Shown: positions 54,104-63,197 of the stretch, in pieces
Numbering within the stretch: position 1 is the stretch's first letter
Layout: each line of letters starts with the position of its first letter
Source of the DNA: Actinomycetes bacterium
GTDB lineage: Bacteria > Actinomycetota > Acidimicrobiia > Acidimicrobiales > Palsa-688
Direction: 5' to 3'
NCBI GenBank assembly: GCA_021838445.1
Contig: JAKCDU010000002.1
Coordinates: 1-64,000 of the forward strand
DNA: 64,000 bases
Made by a program: the position numbers and the translations under genes
The notes under the pieces: generated by a model
What the model saw: the letters and a program-made list of their open reading frames with translations, nothing else
Database searches by the model: none
Told to the model about the DNA's origin: nothing

Positions 54104-54883
54104 GTGTCGGCCACCGGTAGACCCGAGCAGACCGACCGCGGCGGGCTGCGGGTCATTCAACGCGACGCCGTGGGGAACGGCCCGGCCCGGCGGTTGATCT
54201 GCGTCCACGGGGCCATGGACCGGGCGACGAGCTTCACCCGCCTGATGGGCCGGATGCGCGACTGGTCGATCGTCGCCTACGACCGGCGGGGCTACGGCGG
54301 ATCGGCCCACCTCGGGCCGCCGGTCAGCTTCGAGCAGCAGGTCGACGACATGGTCGCGGTCCTCGACGGTGAGCCGGCCGTGGCGTTCGGCCACAGCCTC
54401 GGCGGCGACGTGGTGCTGGCGACCGCCGAGCGTCACCCTGGGCTGATCCCGGCCGCCCTGGTTTGGGAACCCCCCCAGCCTTGGCTGCCCTGGTGGCCGG
54501 CGGACTCGGGGGCGAGCTCCGCGGGAGCCGATCTCGAACCGGAGGAACGGGCCGAGTGGTTCATGCGCCGGATGGTCGGCGACCGCGTCTGGGAGCGCCT
54601 GCCCGAGTCCACCCGCCGCCGGAGGCGGGCCGAGGGTACGGCGCTGGCCGCCGACCTGGCGCTCCTCGGGCGGGCGGTCTTCAACCCGGCTCGGATATCA
54701 GTACCCGTCCTGGTCGGACGGGGCGGGACGTCCCGCCCCCACCAGCGCCGCGCTGCCCGGGAACTGGCAGCCACCTTGCCGAATGGCCAACTGGTGGAGA
54801 TCCCCAGCTGCGGGCACGGCGCGCACCTGAGCCATCCCGGGGAAATGGCCGAGCTACTCAGCCAGATCGCCGAGCGGGCCTGA
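54104..54883 (+). CDS. Alpha/beta hydrolase
   Basis: A 259-residue alpha/beta-hydrolase-fold enzyme. Oxyanion region RRLICVHGAMDRATSFTRLM, YDRRGYGGSAHLG, nucleophile elbow AVAFGHSLGGDVVLATAERH (Ser), an acid candidate in VPVLVGRGGTSRP, and catalytic His in IPSCGHGAHLSHPGEMAEL. Substrate cannot be told. GTG start at 54104, divergent from yceH. Confidence 0.85.
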   Translation: MSATGRPEQTDRGGLRVIQRDAVGNGPARRLICVHGAMDRATSFTRLMGRMRDWSIVAYDRRGYGGSAHLGPPVSFEQQVDDMVAVLDGEPAVAFGHSLGGDVVLATAERHPGLIPAALVWEPPQPWLPWWPADSGASSAGADLEPEERAEWFMRRMVGDRVWERLPESTRRRRRAEGTALAADLALLGRAVFNPARISVPVLVGRGGTSRPHQRRAARELAATLPNGQLVEIPSCGHGAHLSHPGEMAELLSQIAERA

Positions 54884-54931
54884 GCGCCATTCGCCAAGAC
54901 GGTCCCATCCGGGCCGGGTGCGCCCGTCCGG

Positions 54932-55354
54932 TCAGGTGGCGACCGGCGAGGTGAAGTCGACGTGGAGGCGGGTGAGCACCGAGCTCTTGATCTTCCAGTC
55001 CCCGTCGATCTTCTGGTAGGTCTCGTGGTAATGGCCGTAGCCCACCATGCGGGTGCCGTCGGGCCACACGAGGGTGTCCTGCATGGCCCAGATCCCTCTG
55101 GCCTCGTGGGGTGAGAGCAGCTCGAGCTCGGGCATGTGGCCGTGATGGACGGTCACCACGTCGGCCAGCGTCGGCGCCAGGAACTCCAAGAACGCGTCGG
55201 CGCCGGTGATGATCCCGCCGCCGGAGGAGCTGGTGTCCATCACCACGTCGTCGGCGAAGACCGTCCGCATGCCGGCCCAGTCCTTGGTGTCCATGGTGCG
55301 GAAGTAGCGGGCCTTCAGCTGCCGCAAATGCTCCAGGTCCTCCATCTCGCCCAT
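54932..55354 (-). CDS. SnoaL-like/NTF2-fold protein
   Basis: A 140-residue NTF2-like protein: HLRQLKARYFRTMDTKDWAG, VFADDVVMDTSSSGGGIITG, VHHGHMPELELLSPHEARGI and YHETYQKIDGDWKIKSSVLT. Members include small cyclases, dehydratases and ketosteroid-isomerase-like proteins; the role here is unknown. Start taken at the ATG giving MGEMEDLEHL; an earlier start would add a low-complexity stretch. Confidence 0.83.
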   Translation of the reverse strand: MGEMEDLEHLRQLKARYFRTMDTKDWAGMRTVFADDVVMDTSSSGGGIITGADAFLEFLAPTLADVVTVHHGHMPELELLSPHEARGIWAMQDTLVWPDGTRMVGYGHYHETYQKIDGDWKIKSSVLTRLHVDFTSPVAT

Positions 55355-55506
55355 TCCCCCCGTCTGCTTACCCGTCTCCTCGGTCCGCCTGACACTAACC
55401 GCACCGACGACCGCCGACCGGCCCGGCACCCCGGGGGCAACGGGGACCGAGGCCGGTGTCGCTGCCGGGCCGAGGCCCGGACCAGGGTCGTCCTAGACTG
55501 CGCAGT

Positions 55507-55863
55507 GTGCCCACCTTCCACCATGTCAACCTGGGCGTCCTGCCCGGTCAGGCCGACGACGAAGGACGCTTCCTCGTCGACGTGCTGGGCTACCGCAAGG
55601 TGCCCGATGAGGAGCTACCGGAGGGTATCGACGTCCTCTGGTACCGGGCCGACGACGGCACCGAGGTCCACCTGAGCGATGACCCCGAGCACCGGGCGGC
55701 GCAGCGGGCCCATGTGGCGGTGGTCGTCGGCGAGACGCTCGGCGCCATCCGTGACCGCCTCGCGGCCAGCGCAGTCGAGTACCGCAGCTTCGAGCGGGAG
55801 GGATTTCCCCCCATCGTCACCTGCCGGGACCCGGCCGGCAACCTCTGGGAGCTACGCGGCTGA
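55507..55863 (+). CDS. VOC-family (glyoxalase/bleomycin-resistance fold) protein
   Basis: A 118-residue vicinal-oxygen-chelate protein: TFHHVNLGVLPGQADDEGRF, WYRADDGTEVHLSDDPEHRA, AHVAVVVGETLGAIRDRLAA and CRDPAGNLWELRG, giving the metal ligands His and Glu at the usual places. GTG start 55507. The stop abuts the stop of the convergent methyltransferase (TGATCA). Confidence 0.85.
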   Translation: MPTFHHVNLGVLPGQADDEGRFLVDVLGYRKVPDEELPEGIDVLWYRADDGTEVHLSDDPEHRAAQRAHVAVVVGETLGAIRDRLAASAVEYRSFEREGFPPIVTCRDPAGNLWELRG

Positions 55864-56478
55864 TCAGGCCGTGACGGCTACCCCCTCGAACATGTAGCCG
55901 ACGAACTTCGGCCCCGGCAGGTAGAAAGTGTCCAGGCGGTCCAGCTCGAAGCCGGCGCCGGTCACCAGGTCCGGTATCGCCCGGTTGAGATGGCAGCCAC
56001 CGAACAAGCGGCGCTGGATGGGGGTGAGGCGATCCTGCCACTCGGCCACCCGGGCCTCCGGCGAGCGGCCGTGCTCGACGAAGTGGAGGCTGCCCCCGGT
56101 GCGCAGCACCCGTCGCATCTCGGTCAGCGCCCGCCCGGCGTCGGGAATGGTGCAGAGCGTCCAGGTGACCAGCACGTGATCCACAGACGCCGACTCCAAC
56201 GGCAGTTCCTGGCCGTCCAGGCCCACGAACTCCACCGGCACGGAACTGGCGGCCAGCCGGTCCTTGGCCAGGCGCCGTCCCTGGCTGGCCGGCTCCACGG
56301 CGTACACCCGGCGGACACCCTCGGGGTAGAAGGGCACGTTCAGACCGGAACCGAAACCCACCTCGAGGACGTCACCCGTCAGGCCGGCGGCCACCCGCCG
56401 ACGGATACGGGACATCTCCTTGCCACTCAGGGCCAGATTGATGATGTAGGGAAGGATTCGGTCGTCGTACAAGCCCAT
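55864..56478 (-). CDS. Class I SAM-dependent methyltransferase
   Basis: A 204-residue methyltransferase of the Methyltransf_11 type: motif I DVLEVGFGSGLNVPFYPEGV, acidic SAM-ribose residue in RRVYAVEPASQGRRLAKDRL, motif II VDHVLVTWTLCTIPDAGRAL and RVLRTGGSLHFVEHGRSPEA. The N-terminal MGLYDDRILPYIINLALSGK and WQDRLTPIQRRLFGGCHLNR match a phospholipid-methyltransferase-like actinobacterial group. Substrate unknown. Confidence 0.86.
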   Translation of the reverse strand: MGLYDDRILPYIINLALSGKEMSRIRRRVAAGLTGDVLEVGFGSGLNVPFYPEGVRRVYAVEPASQGRRLAKDRLAASSVPVEFVGLDGQELPLESASVDHVLVTWTLCTIPDAGRALTEMRRVLRTGGSLHFVEHGRSPEARVAEWQDRLTPIQRRLFGGCHLNRAIPDLVTGAGFELDRLDTFYLPGPKFVGYMFEGVAVTA

Positions 56479-56511
56479 CCGCCCAGTCTGCCCGAGCCGC
56501 CACCCGGCTGG

Positions 56512-56563
56512 GGGTAGTGGGTCACTTTGACGGCGGGGTCCGAATCAAACTGACCCACTACCC
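56512..56563. repeat. Long inverted repeat next to tRNA-Ala, possible transposon-end remnant
   Basis: Perfect 13-bp arms at 56512-56524 and 56551-56563. After one mismatch a further 5 bp pair (TTTGA 56526-56530, TCAAA 56545-56549). The two halves each start TAGTGGGTCA or its relative and look like two abutting ends of an IS21-type element. No transposase is present. Confidence 0.6.
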
Positions 56564-56602
56564 GGCTGGGTGGCCCGGCGGAGGGGGCACTAGGATGCCT
56601 CC

Positions 56603-56678
56603 GGGCCTGTAGCTCAGTTGGAAGAGCGCCTCGGTCGCATCGAGGAGGTCGCCGGTTCGAGTCCGGTCAGGTCCACCA
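56603..56678 (+). tRNA. tRNA-Ala (anticodon CGC)
   Basis: Cloverleaf folds by eye. Acceptor stem GGGCCTG pairs with CAGGTCC, including the G3-U70 pair that defines alanine tRNA. D-stem GCTC/GAGC, anticodon stem CCTCG/CGAGG with loop GTCGCAT (anticodon CGC at 56636-56638), T-arm GCCGG-TTCGAGT-CCGGT, encoded CCA end. Position 32 is a purine (G), which is less common. Confidence 0.93.
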
Positions 56679-56786
56679 GCAGGATCAGACCCTTTTTCCC
56701 TTTGGCCCCCCGGCGCGCCGATAATTCTGCTCTTCGGCGGGGGTACCATCCCGCCACCATCTGGGCCGAAGGAAAGGGCAGGAGTA

Positions 56787-57500
56787 ATGGCGATTCAAGC
56801 TCCCGATGTGTGGCAGGCACTGGACGACGAGTTCTGGAGGAAGGAATTCGACCGCTGGGGTCAGCGCACCAACACCAATGTGGGTGACCTGGTCACTTTT
56901 GTCGACGCGGTGGAGCGGTTCCGCAGTCACCCGGTGATGGGGTTCGCCAACCTGGAGCTGGTGGTGCCGTTCATAGGTACGCCCGAGTACGACTGGAGCC
57001 ACGGCTGCACTTACGAGTTCCCCCGAGATCTCGCCATGACCATGACCCAAAGCCTGCGGACCAACATCGAAGAAGACCAGGAGTACGAGCAGCTGGCTCA
57101 GGCCGAGATCCCGGTGCCCCTGGACGCCTTCGACACCGGGCTGGAGTTCGCCGGCGCGGAGATCCAGGCGGCCTGGCCTCGGTTCTTCCAGGAGTGGGTG
57201 GACAGCTTCGATGCCACCTCGGTCAACCAGGCCGCCCTCAAAGGCATCGAGGACGGAGCCATGATCAATTTCGTCCAGAACGGCGAGCTGCTCCTCATCG
57301 GGGACCAGCATGAAGCCCGCCTCCTAGATATCGTCCGGAAGACGGCCACGTCGCTCGGCAGCATCCAAATCGAGAAGGGCGGCTTCCTGTCGACCGGCAA
57401 GCTGAAGGTCTGGGGCTGCGTGGCCGCCGACCAGGGCGCCTTCAAGACCGCCGTCGGCGGGTTCTCGCAGAAAGGCGTGAGTTTCGTATCCGACCGCTGA
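56787..57500 (+). CDS. Hypothetical protein downstream of tRNA-Ala
   Basis: A 237-residue protein I do not recognise: TNVGDLVTFVDAVERFRSHP, YDWSHGCTYEFPRDLAMTMT, DQEYEQLAQAEIPVPLDAFD, LLDIVRKTATSLGSIQIEKG. It is acidic, has no signal peptide or membrane segment, and has somewhat lower GC than its neighbours. ATG with AGGAGT just upstream. Location between a tRNA gene and a possible IS remnant hints at acquired DNA, but the composition shift is mild. Confidence 0.75.
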   Translation: MAIQAPDVWQALDDEFWRKEFDRWGQRTNTNVGDLVTFVDAVERFRSHPVMGFANLELVVPFIGTPEYDWSHGCTYEFPRDLAMTMTQSLRTNIEEDQEYEQLAQAEIPVPLDAFDTGLEFAGAEIQAAWPRFFQEWVDSFDATSVNQAALKGIEDGAMINFVQNGELLLIGDQHEARLLDIVRKTATSLGSIQIEKGGFLSTGKLKVWGCVAADQGAFKTAVGGFSQKGVSFVSDR

Positions 57501-57514
57501 TCCACCTCGCCCGG

Positions 57515-58285
57515 TCAGGGGTCGAAGGCGTCAGCTTCGATCCCGCTCGCAGCGGGCCCTCCCGGGTCGGTGACACCCTCGCCCGGGGGGCCGTCGGCGG
57601 GGTGGGTGCCGACCGCCGTCGAGCAGCGATCGAGGGCGGACTGCAGGCGCAGCTGCATGACGGTGGTGGTCACGTCGCTGCGGGTGCGCTCGACGACGGC
57701 CCGCAGGGCGTCGGCGCTGCGACGAAGCCCGCCGGTGATCGCATCGGGAAAGTCCACGCCGACCAGCGCTTCGTAGGTCTCCTCCATCCGCTCGAGCAGC
57801 CCTTCGGCGGTCTCGGTCCGTCCCTGACGGAGCCGGTCGAGCAGGTGTCGACGCAGCTCCGACGCCGCCTCGGCCAGGCCGTTGAGCCAGGCGGGAACTC
57901 CCACCCCCAGAACCTCCGGGCCGGGCAGGGGCAAGCCCCCCACCAGGGCTCGGGTCAGCACCGCCTCGGCGTACTCCTTCTCGGCGTCGTGGAGGAACCC
58001 GGCGTAGGCCACCACCGGGTACGGGGCGAGGACCTCCTGAGCCCGGCGCAGCGCCGCTTGGCTGTCAGCTATGAAGGCGGCGGCCTGGTCCTCGTCGAGG
58101 CGGTGCACCGCCCGAATGGCGCTGCTGGCCGCCCGTACCACCTCCCGGCAGCGAGGCAGGCCGGCCTCCCGGGCGCCGTGGACTGCGGCCAGCTCCTCTC
58201 GGGCGGCGGCTACGAGCGCCGCCAGTTCCGCGGCCGTCCCGAGGCGGGCCCCGGCGAGCGGTGGAGAGTCCTCCGACGGGCTCAG
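57515..58285 (-). CDS. Translin-family protein, probable CTG start
   Basis: Translin fold, helical. The C-terminal signature EETYEALVGVDFPDAITGGL then RRSADALRAVVERTRSDVTT matches prokaryotic translin proteins. The conserved N-terminal helix CREVVRAASSAIRAVHRLDE is only partly inside the GTG-started frame (GTG 58139-58141). The in-frame sequence above it (ELAALVAAAREELAAVHGAR) is also coding-like, with no ATG, GTG or TTG. CTG at 58283-58285 forms a CTGA overlap with the preceding gene and gives 256 residues. Eukaryotic and some archaeal translins bind and cut small RNA; the bacterial role is unknown. C-terminus Pro/Gly-rich. Confidence 0.8.
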   Translation of the reverse strand: MSPSEDSPPLAGARLGTAAELAALVAAAREELAAVHGAREAGLPRCREVVRAASSAIRAVHRLDEDQAAAFIADSQAALRRAQEVLAPYPVVAYAGFLHDAEKEYAEAVLTRALVGGLPLPGPEVLGVGVPAWLNGLAEAASELRRHLLDRLRQGRTETAEGLLERMEETYEALVGVDFPDAITGGLRRSADALRAVVERTRSDVTTTVMQLRLQSALDRCSTAVGTHPADGPPGEGVTDPGGPAASGIEADAFDP

Positions 58286-58848
58286 TTGGCTACGCGGCGC
58301 AGGTCCAGCTCGCCGTAGCCTGCGGCTCCGAAGTCATAACCTCCCCGGCGGGCCACCACCGCGGTGCGCGCCGGCGACATGTGCCGGAGCTTCATCTCCC
58401 GCTCCGCGGCGCGGTTGCGCAGGTTGACCAGGATGGCGACATAGGCCACGAAGACTACGTCGAAGAGGACCTGCACCGACCACATGATCGACATGCCGGG
58501 GAGCATGGCCAGGGCGAGCGAACCGACGGTGCCGGCGAGGAGCACGAAGAACACGTCCCGGCGACGCTTCTGGGTCTGGCGGCGACGCAAGGCGGCACCG
58601 TTGGAGGCGAGCGGCCGGGTGCTGTGGCCGGGGCCGGAGGCGGGACGACCGGCGAGGGGGGCGGGTTGGCGCCGGGTCGGGCCGGCCAGCCGGTTGGCCG
58701 GTCGCACCACCATAGGCGTGGTCTTCTCGAGCACGTTCAGGTGGCGACGGAAGGTCACCACCGGGTCGCTGAAACCCGCCGCCGAGCGGGAGCGCAGCCA
58801 TGAGAGCAGCAGAACTCCCCATATCAGTGCAAGCACCAGCAGAACCAC
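58282..58848 (-). CDS. GlpR/SepX-position membrane protein, three TM segments
   Basis: A 188-residue membrane protein. One N-terminal helix (MVLLVLALIWGVLLLSWLRS), then SAAGFSDPVVTFRRHLNVLE, a disordered Arg/Pro/Ala-rich cytoplasmic stretch, two helices (FFVLLAGTVGSLALAMLPGM, VQVLFDVVFVAYVAILVNLR), and a basic C-terminal tail. In Actinomycetota the membrane partner of the MoeA-like cell-division protein Glp (GlpR in corynebacteria, SepX in Streptomyces) has this layout and lies in the galU-glp operon. Orthology rests on position and topology. GTG 58848 is preferred because AAGGAG is too close to TTG 58857. The 202-bp gap upstream shows no gene. Confidence 0.75.
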   Translation of the reverse strand: MVLLVLALIWGVLLLSWLRSRSAAGFSDPVVTFRRHLNVLEKTTPMVVRPANRLAGPTRRQPAPLAGRPASGPGHSTRPLASNGAALRRRQTQKRRRDVFFVLLAGTVGSLALAMLPGMSIMWSVQVLFDVVFVAYVAILVNLRNRAAEREMKLRHMSPARTAVVARRGGYDFGAAGYGELDLRRVAN

Positions 58849-59050
58849 AGTGGTCAAGACTCCTTGGCCTACCCTTCGATGTCAGGGACCGTAAGGGATG
58901 ACGCGCTCAAAGTGGTGGATACCACCGCTTCTCCGCACAATCTCTCAGGTCCAGCCGGTTGGTTTCGGGGAACGAGAACTGGGAATTCAGCGATCGTTGA
59001 GGTCCCGGTCAACCTAGCCGACGCGATGGAGGCTGCCAACCGACGACCAC

Positions 59051-59638
59051 TCAAAGCGGTTGATCGTCGTCGCTCTCGGTGCCGATCAGAGCGTCGATGT
59101 CGCTGTCCAGGTCGTCGAGGTTGGGCATGGGCGTGTTCACGAGTGGCATCGACAGCTCCCCGGGGGGGCGCCGCCAATGACCGCTACGACCCCCTGTCTT
59201 CTCCCACAGGGCCAGCTCACCGATGACCATCGACCGGTCGGCCGACTTGCACATGTCGTAGATGGTCAGGGCGGCGATGGAGCAGGCCGTCATGGCCTCC
59301 ATCTCCACCCCCGTCCGGTCGACGGTCTCGACCTGGGTCTCCACCTCGACGTAGTTATCGCCGAGGTTGAAGTTGATGGTCACCGCCCCGACCAGCAGCG
59401 GGTGGCAGAGGGGGATCATGTCGGCGGTCCGCTTAGCGGCCTGGATGCCGGCGATGCGGGCCGCTCCCAGGACGTCACCCTTGGACATGGCGTTGGCCGC
59501 CACCTTGCCCGTGGTCTCGGGCATCATGAAGACCTTGCAGCGGGCGATGGCCCGACGGTGCGTGGCCTCCTTGGGGGTGACATCGACCATCCGGGCGCGC
59601 CCGAGGGGATCGATATGGGTGAGACCGCGGTCGGACAT
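59051..59638 (-). CDS. moaC: Cyclic pyranopterin monophosphate synthase MoaC
   Basis: MoaC acts after MoaA in forming cPMP, the first intermediate of molybdenum cofactor. Core LTHIDPLGRARMVDVTPKEA, KGDVLGAARIAGIQAAKRTA, DMIPLCHPLLVGAVTINFNL, ETVDRTGVEMEAMTACSIAA and TIYDMCKSADRSMVIGELAL. An extra C-terminal tail of about 40 residues, acidic and ending ESDDDQPL, follows the family end. It follows moaA by 24 bases. Confidence 0.95.
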   Translation of the reverse strand: MSDRGLTHIDPLGRARMVDVTPKEATHRRAIARCKVFMMPETTGKVAANAMSKGDVLGAARIAGIQAAKRTADMIPLCHPLLVGAVTINFNLGDNYVEVETQVETVDRTGVEMEAMTACSIAALTIYDMCKSADRSMVIGELALWEKTGGRSGHWRRPPGELSMPLVNTPMPNLDDLDSDIDALIGTESDDDQPL

Positions 59639-59662
59639 AGCCGCAAGTCTAGCTAGCCGGGC

Positions 59663-60658
<996 letters not shown>

Positions 60659-60671
60659 GACGCCGCTCAGC

Positions 60672-61892
60672 CTACGGGGTCAGACGCAGGACTGCGACGG
60701 TGTCGCCGCGTCCGACGTCGACCCCGGGCGGTGAAACGGCCAGAGAGTCGGCCTGGGCCATGGCGTAGAGCTGATGCGATGCCTGCCCACCGGAGCTGAC
60801 CACCCGCAGCCGGCCGTCGTCATCGAATCGGGTCGAGACCCGCACATAGCTGGTCCGGCCGTCCCGGCTGCCCGCCCACCCCTCGTCGTCGATCACCCCC
60901 GGCAGCGGTCGTCGGTGCAGGTCGTCGTCGGGGCGGCCCCCCATGCGCCGCAGCCCGGGCCGGGCCAGCAGCTCGTAGCTGACCATCGACGACACAGGGT
61001 TGCCGGGCAGCCCGAACACCGGCGTGTCACCGATGACGCCGAAGGCGAACGGCTTGGCCGGCCGGATGGCGACCTGCATCCAGCGCATCCGACCGATGCG
61101 GTCGAGCACCGCCTTGACGTAGTCGAAGTCCCCCATGCTGACCCCGCCGCTGGTGATCACCGCGTCGCAGCTCTCCACTCCGGCCCGCAGGGCGGTCTCG
61201 ATCATCTCCTCGTCGTCGCGGGCGATGCCCAGGTCCACTGCCCGGAAGCCGTCGCGGGTGAGCAGCGAGAGCAGGGTGCGGCGGTTGGAATCCCTGATCC
61301 GACCGGGTTGGAGCGGCTCGCCCCCCTCCACCAGCTCGTCGCCGGTGGACAGCACCCCGACCACCGGTGCCGGCACCACCTGCACCGACTGGCAGCCGAC
61401 GCTGCAGAGCACCCCGAGGTGACCGGGGCCGAGCACGGTGCCGGCGGGGAAGAGCTCCTGCCCGACGGCGATGTCGTCGCCGGCCGCCCGGATGTGGGCC
61501 CCGACGCGCGCCGGGGCGACGATCTCCACGAAGTCTCCGTCGCTACGGGTGCTCTCCACCACGGCGACGGCATCGGCCCCGTCGGGGAAGACGGCGCCGG
61601 TCATTATGCGCAGGGCCTCCCCTGGCCCCACCGTCTGGGACGGGGCTCGCCCGGCGCCGAGGGTGCCGATCACCTTCAAGCGGACCGGGTGGTCGGGTGA
61701 CGCATCGGCCAGATCGGCACCCTGCACGGCGAAGCCGTCCATGGCGGTGTTGCGGAACGGGGGGACCGCCTCGGCGGCGTCGACCCGGCCGGCCAGGGTG
61801 AGCCCCAGGACCTCGCCGACCGGGAGAGATACGGGCTCGGCCCGACGGCAGGCGGCCAGCACCTCGGCCTGGGCCTCCTCGAGCGGGGTCAC
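60672..61892 (-). CDS. glp: MoeA-family molybdopterin molybdotransferase / Glp
   Basis: MoeA/gephyrin-fold protein, 406 residues. RNTAMDGFAVQGADLADASP, GEALRIMTGAVFPDGADAVA, VGVLSTGDELVEGGEPLQPG, VITSGGVSMGDFDYVKAVLD, VFGLPGNPVSSMVSYELLA. With moaA and moaC adjacent it may serve molybdenum cofactor insertion. The galU-side position and the GlpR/SepX-like gene nearby instead match Glp, the gephyrin-like FtsZ-binding division protein of corynebacteria. Both roles remain open. GTG start in a GTGA overlap with galU. Confidence 0.88.
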   Translation of the reverse strand: MTPLEEAQAEVLAACRRAEPVSLPVGEVLGLTLAGRVDAAEAVPPFRNTAMDGFAVQGADLADASPDHPVRLKVIGTLGAGRAPSQTVGPGEALRIMTGAVFPDGADAVAVVESTRSDGDFVEIVAPARVGAHIRAAGDDIAVGQELFPAGTVLGPGHLGVLCSVGCQSVQVVPAPVVGVLSTGDELVEGGEPLQPGRIRDSNRRTLLSLLTRDGFRAVDLGIARDDEEMIETALRAGVESCDAVITSGGVSMGDFDYVKAVLDRIGRMRWMQVAIRPAKPFAFGVIGDTPVFGLPGNPVSSMVSYELLARPGLRRMGGRPDDDLHRRPLPGVIDDEGWAGSRDGRTSYVRVSTRFDDDGRLRVVSSGGQASHQLYAMAQADSLAVSPPGVDVGRGDTVAVLRLTP

Positions 61893-62764
61893 CTGCCGCG
61901 CACCACTTCTTCGAGGAACGAACGGAACTCCGGGCCGAGATCGTCGCGTTCGAGGGCGAAAGCCACGGTGGCCTTCAAGAAGTCCAGCTTGTTGCCCACG
62001 TCGAACCTTCCCTCCGAGAAGGTGTAGCCGAACACCGGCTCGCGGTCGAGCAGCCCCCTTATGGCGTCGGTGAGCTGGATCTCGCCGCCCCGGCCCGGTC
62101 TGGTCGCCGCGATGGCGTCGAAGATGGCGGGGGTGAGCACGTAGCGGCCCATTACGCCGAGGTCCGAGGGGGCGTCCTCGGGGGCCGGCTTCTCGACCAG
62201 GTCACGGACCTGCACCATCGACCCGTTGTACCCGTCGAAAGCCACGCAGCCGTACAGCGAGACCTCCCGGTGGTCCACCTGCTTCAGGCACAGCACCGAC
62301 GCGCCGGTCTGCTGGTGGGCCACCAACATTCCCGACAGGATCGCCGACTTCGGATGACACAGGTCGTCGGGCAGCATGACAGCGAAAGACTCGTCACCGA
62401 CATGGTGCCGGGCCAGGCCGATGGCATGGCCCAGCCCGAGCGGCTGGCCCTGGCGGATGAAATGGATCTGGGCCAGGCCGGAGATGGCCCGCACCGTGTT
62501 GAGCTCCTCCTCCTTGCCGGCCTCCCGCAGGAACGCCTCGAGCTCCACCGAACGGTCGAAATGGTCCTCGACATCGCGCTTGCCCCGCCCGGTGATGATC
62601 AGGATGTCGGTGATCCCGGCTGCGACGGCCTCCTCGACCACGTACTGGATGGAGGGCTTGTCCACCAGCGGCAGCATCTCCTTGGGGACCGCCTTGGTAG
62701 CCGGCAGGAACCGGGTTCCCAAGCCGGCGGCGGGGATCACCGCCTTGCGGACGGATCTGGGCAT
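61889..62764 (-). CDS. galU: UTP-glucose-1-phosphate uridylyltransferase
   Basis: GalU makes UDP-glucose for cell-wall and storage polysaccharides. ATG at 62762-62764 gives RKAVIPAAGLGTRFLPATKA, then PLVDKPSIQYVVEEAVAAGI, QPLGLGHAIGLARHHVGDES, AVMLPDDLCHPKSAILSGML and FDVGNKLDFLKATVAFALER. 291 residues. First gene of the galU-glp-moaA-moaC run, divergent from the CIRCE-controlled gene. Confidence 0.97.
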   Translation of the reverse strand: MPRSVRKAVIPAAGLGTRFLPATKAVPKEMLPLVDKPSIQYVVEEAVAAGITDILIITGRGKRDVEDHFDRSVELEAFLREAGKEEELNTVRAISGLAQIHFIRQGQPLGLGHAIGLARHHVGDESFAVMLPDDLCHPKSAILSGMLVAHQQTGASVLCLKQVDHREVSLYGCVAFDGYNGSMVQVRDLVEKPAPEDAPSDLGVMGRYVLTPAIFDAIAATRPGRGGEIQLTDAIRGLLDREPVFGYTFSEGRFDVGNKLDFLKATVAFALERDDLGPEFRSFLEEVVRGR

Positions 62765-62819
62765 GGGTGCCTTTCTACCACCCGACCCACCAGCCGAATC
62801 CTCATCGCGTCGGATACAC

Positions 62820-62846
62820 TTGGCACTCGACAGCTTTGAGTGCCAA
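62820..62846 (+). promoter_or_regulatory. CIRCE element (HrcA operator)
   Basis: TTGGCACTC, nine bases, then GAGTGCCAA: a perfect CIRCE-type inverted repeat with the exact N9 spacing bound by the heat-shock repressor HrcA. It ends 18 bases before the ATG of the zinc-ribbon gene and 56 bases before galU on the other side. It implies heat induction of the Ruc/FmdB-like gene. Confidence 0.9.
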
Positions 62847-62864
62847 CGGCCGGAGGAGCCACCC

Positions 62865-63197
62865 ATGCCCACCTACGAATACGCCTGCAAAGACTGCGGG
62901 GAGCACCTCGAGGTGGTGCAGTCGTTCAAGGACGATGCCCTGACCGACTGCCCGAGCTGCGGGGGGTCGCTGCGGAAGGTCTTCGGGAACATCGGCATCT
63001 CCTTCAAGGGGAGCGGTTTCTACAAGACCGACAGCCGTAGCTCCTCGTCGTCAAAGACGGCCACGTCTTCAACCTCCTCGGAAGGCTCGGCAACCTCGTC
63101 GGCAACCTCGCCGTCGAGCGACTCTTCGAGTGCATCGTCGGAGACCAAGACCACCGCCAAGAGCGATTCCTCTCCTCCCCCGGCCAAGGCCTCCTAG
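62865..63197 (+). CDS. Ruc/FmdB-like zinc-ribbon protein with disordered Ser-rich tail
   Basis: A 110-residue protein. Residues 1-45 are an FmdB zinc ribbon with cysteines 8, 11, 29 and 32 (MPTYEYACKDCGEHLEVVQ, DCPSCGGSLRKVFGNI). Residues 50-110 are almost only Ser, Thr, Ala, Lys. Mycobacterial Ruc (Rv0991c), a redox-regulated chaperone under HrcA control, has the same two-part layout and lies beside galU and moeA1. Orthology is inferred from layout, CIRCE and synteny. ATG with GGAGGAG. The stop shares CTAG with the convergent tag gene. Confidence 0.85.
   Translation: MPTYEYACKDCGEHLEVVQSFKDDALTDCPSCGGSLRKVFGNIGISFKGSGFYKTDSRSSSSSKTATSSTSSEGSATSSATSPSSDSSSASSETKTTAKSDSSPPPAKAS

Noticed and set aside
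58849-59050. TPP riboswitch before the GlpR-like gene
   Set aside because: A CTGAGA box occurs on the minus strand, but the second conserved TPP arm and folding are absent, and the gene is unrelated to thiamine.
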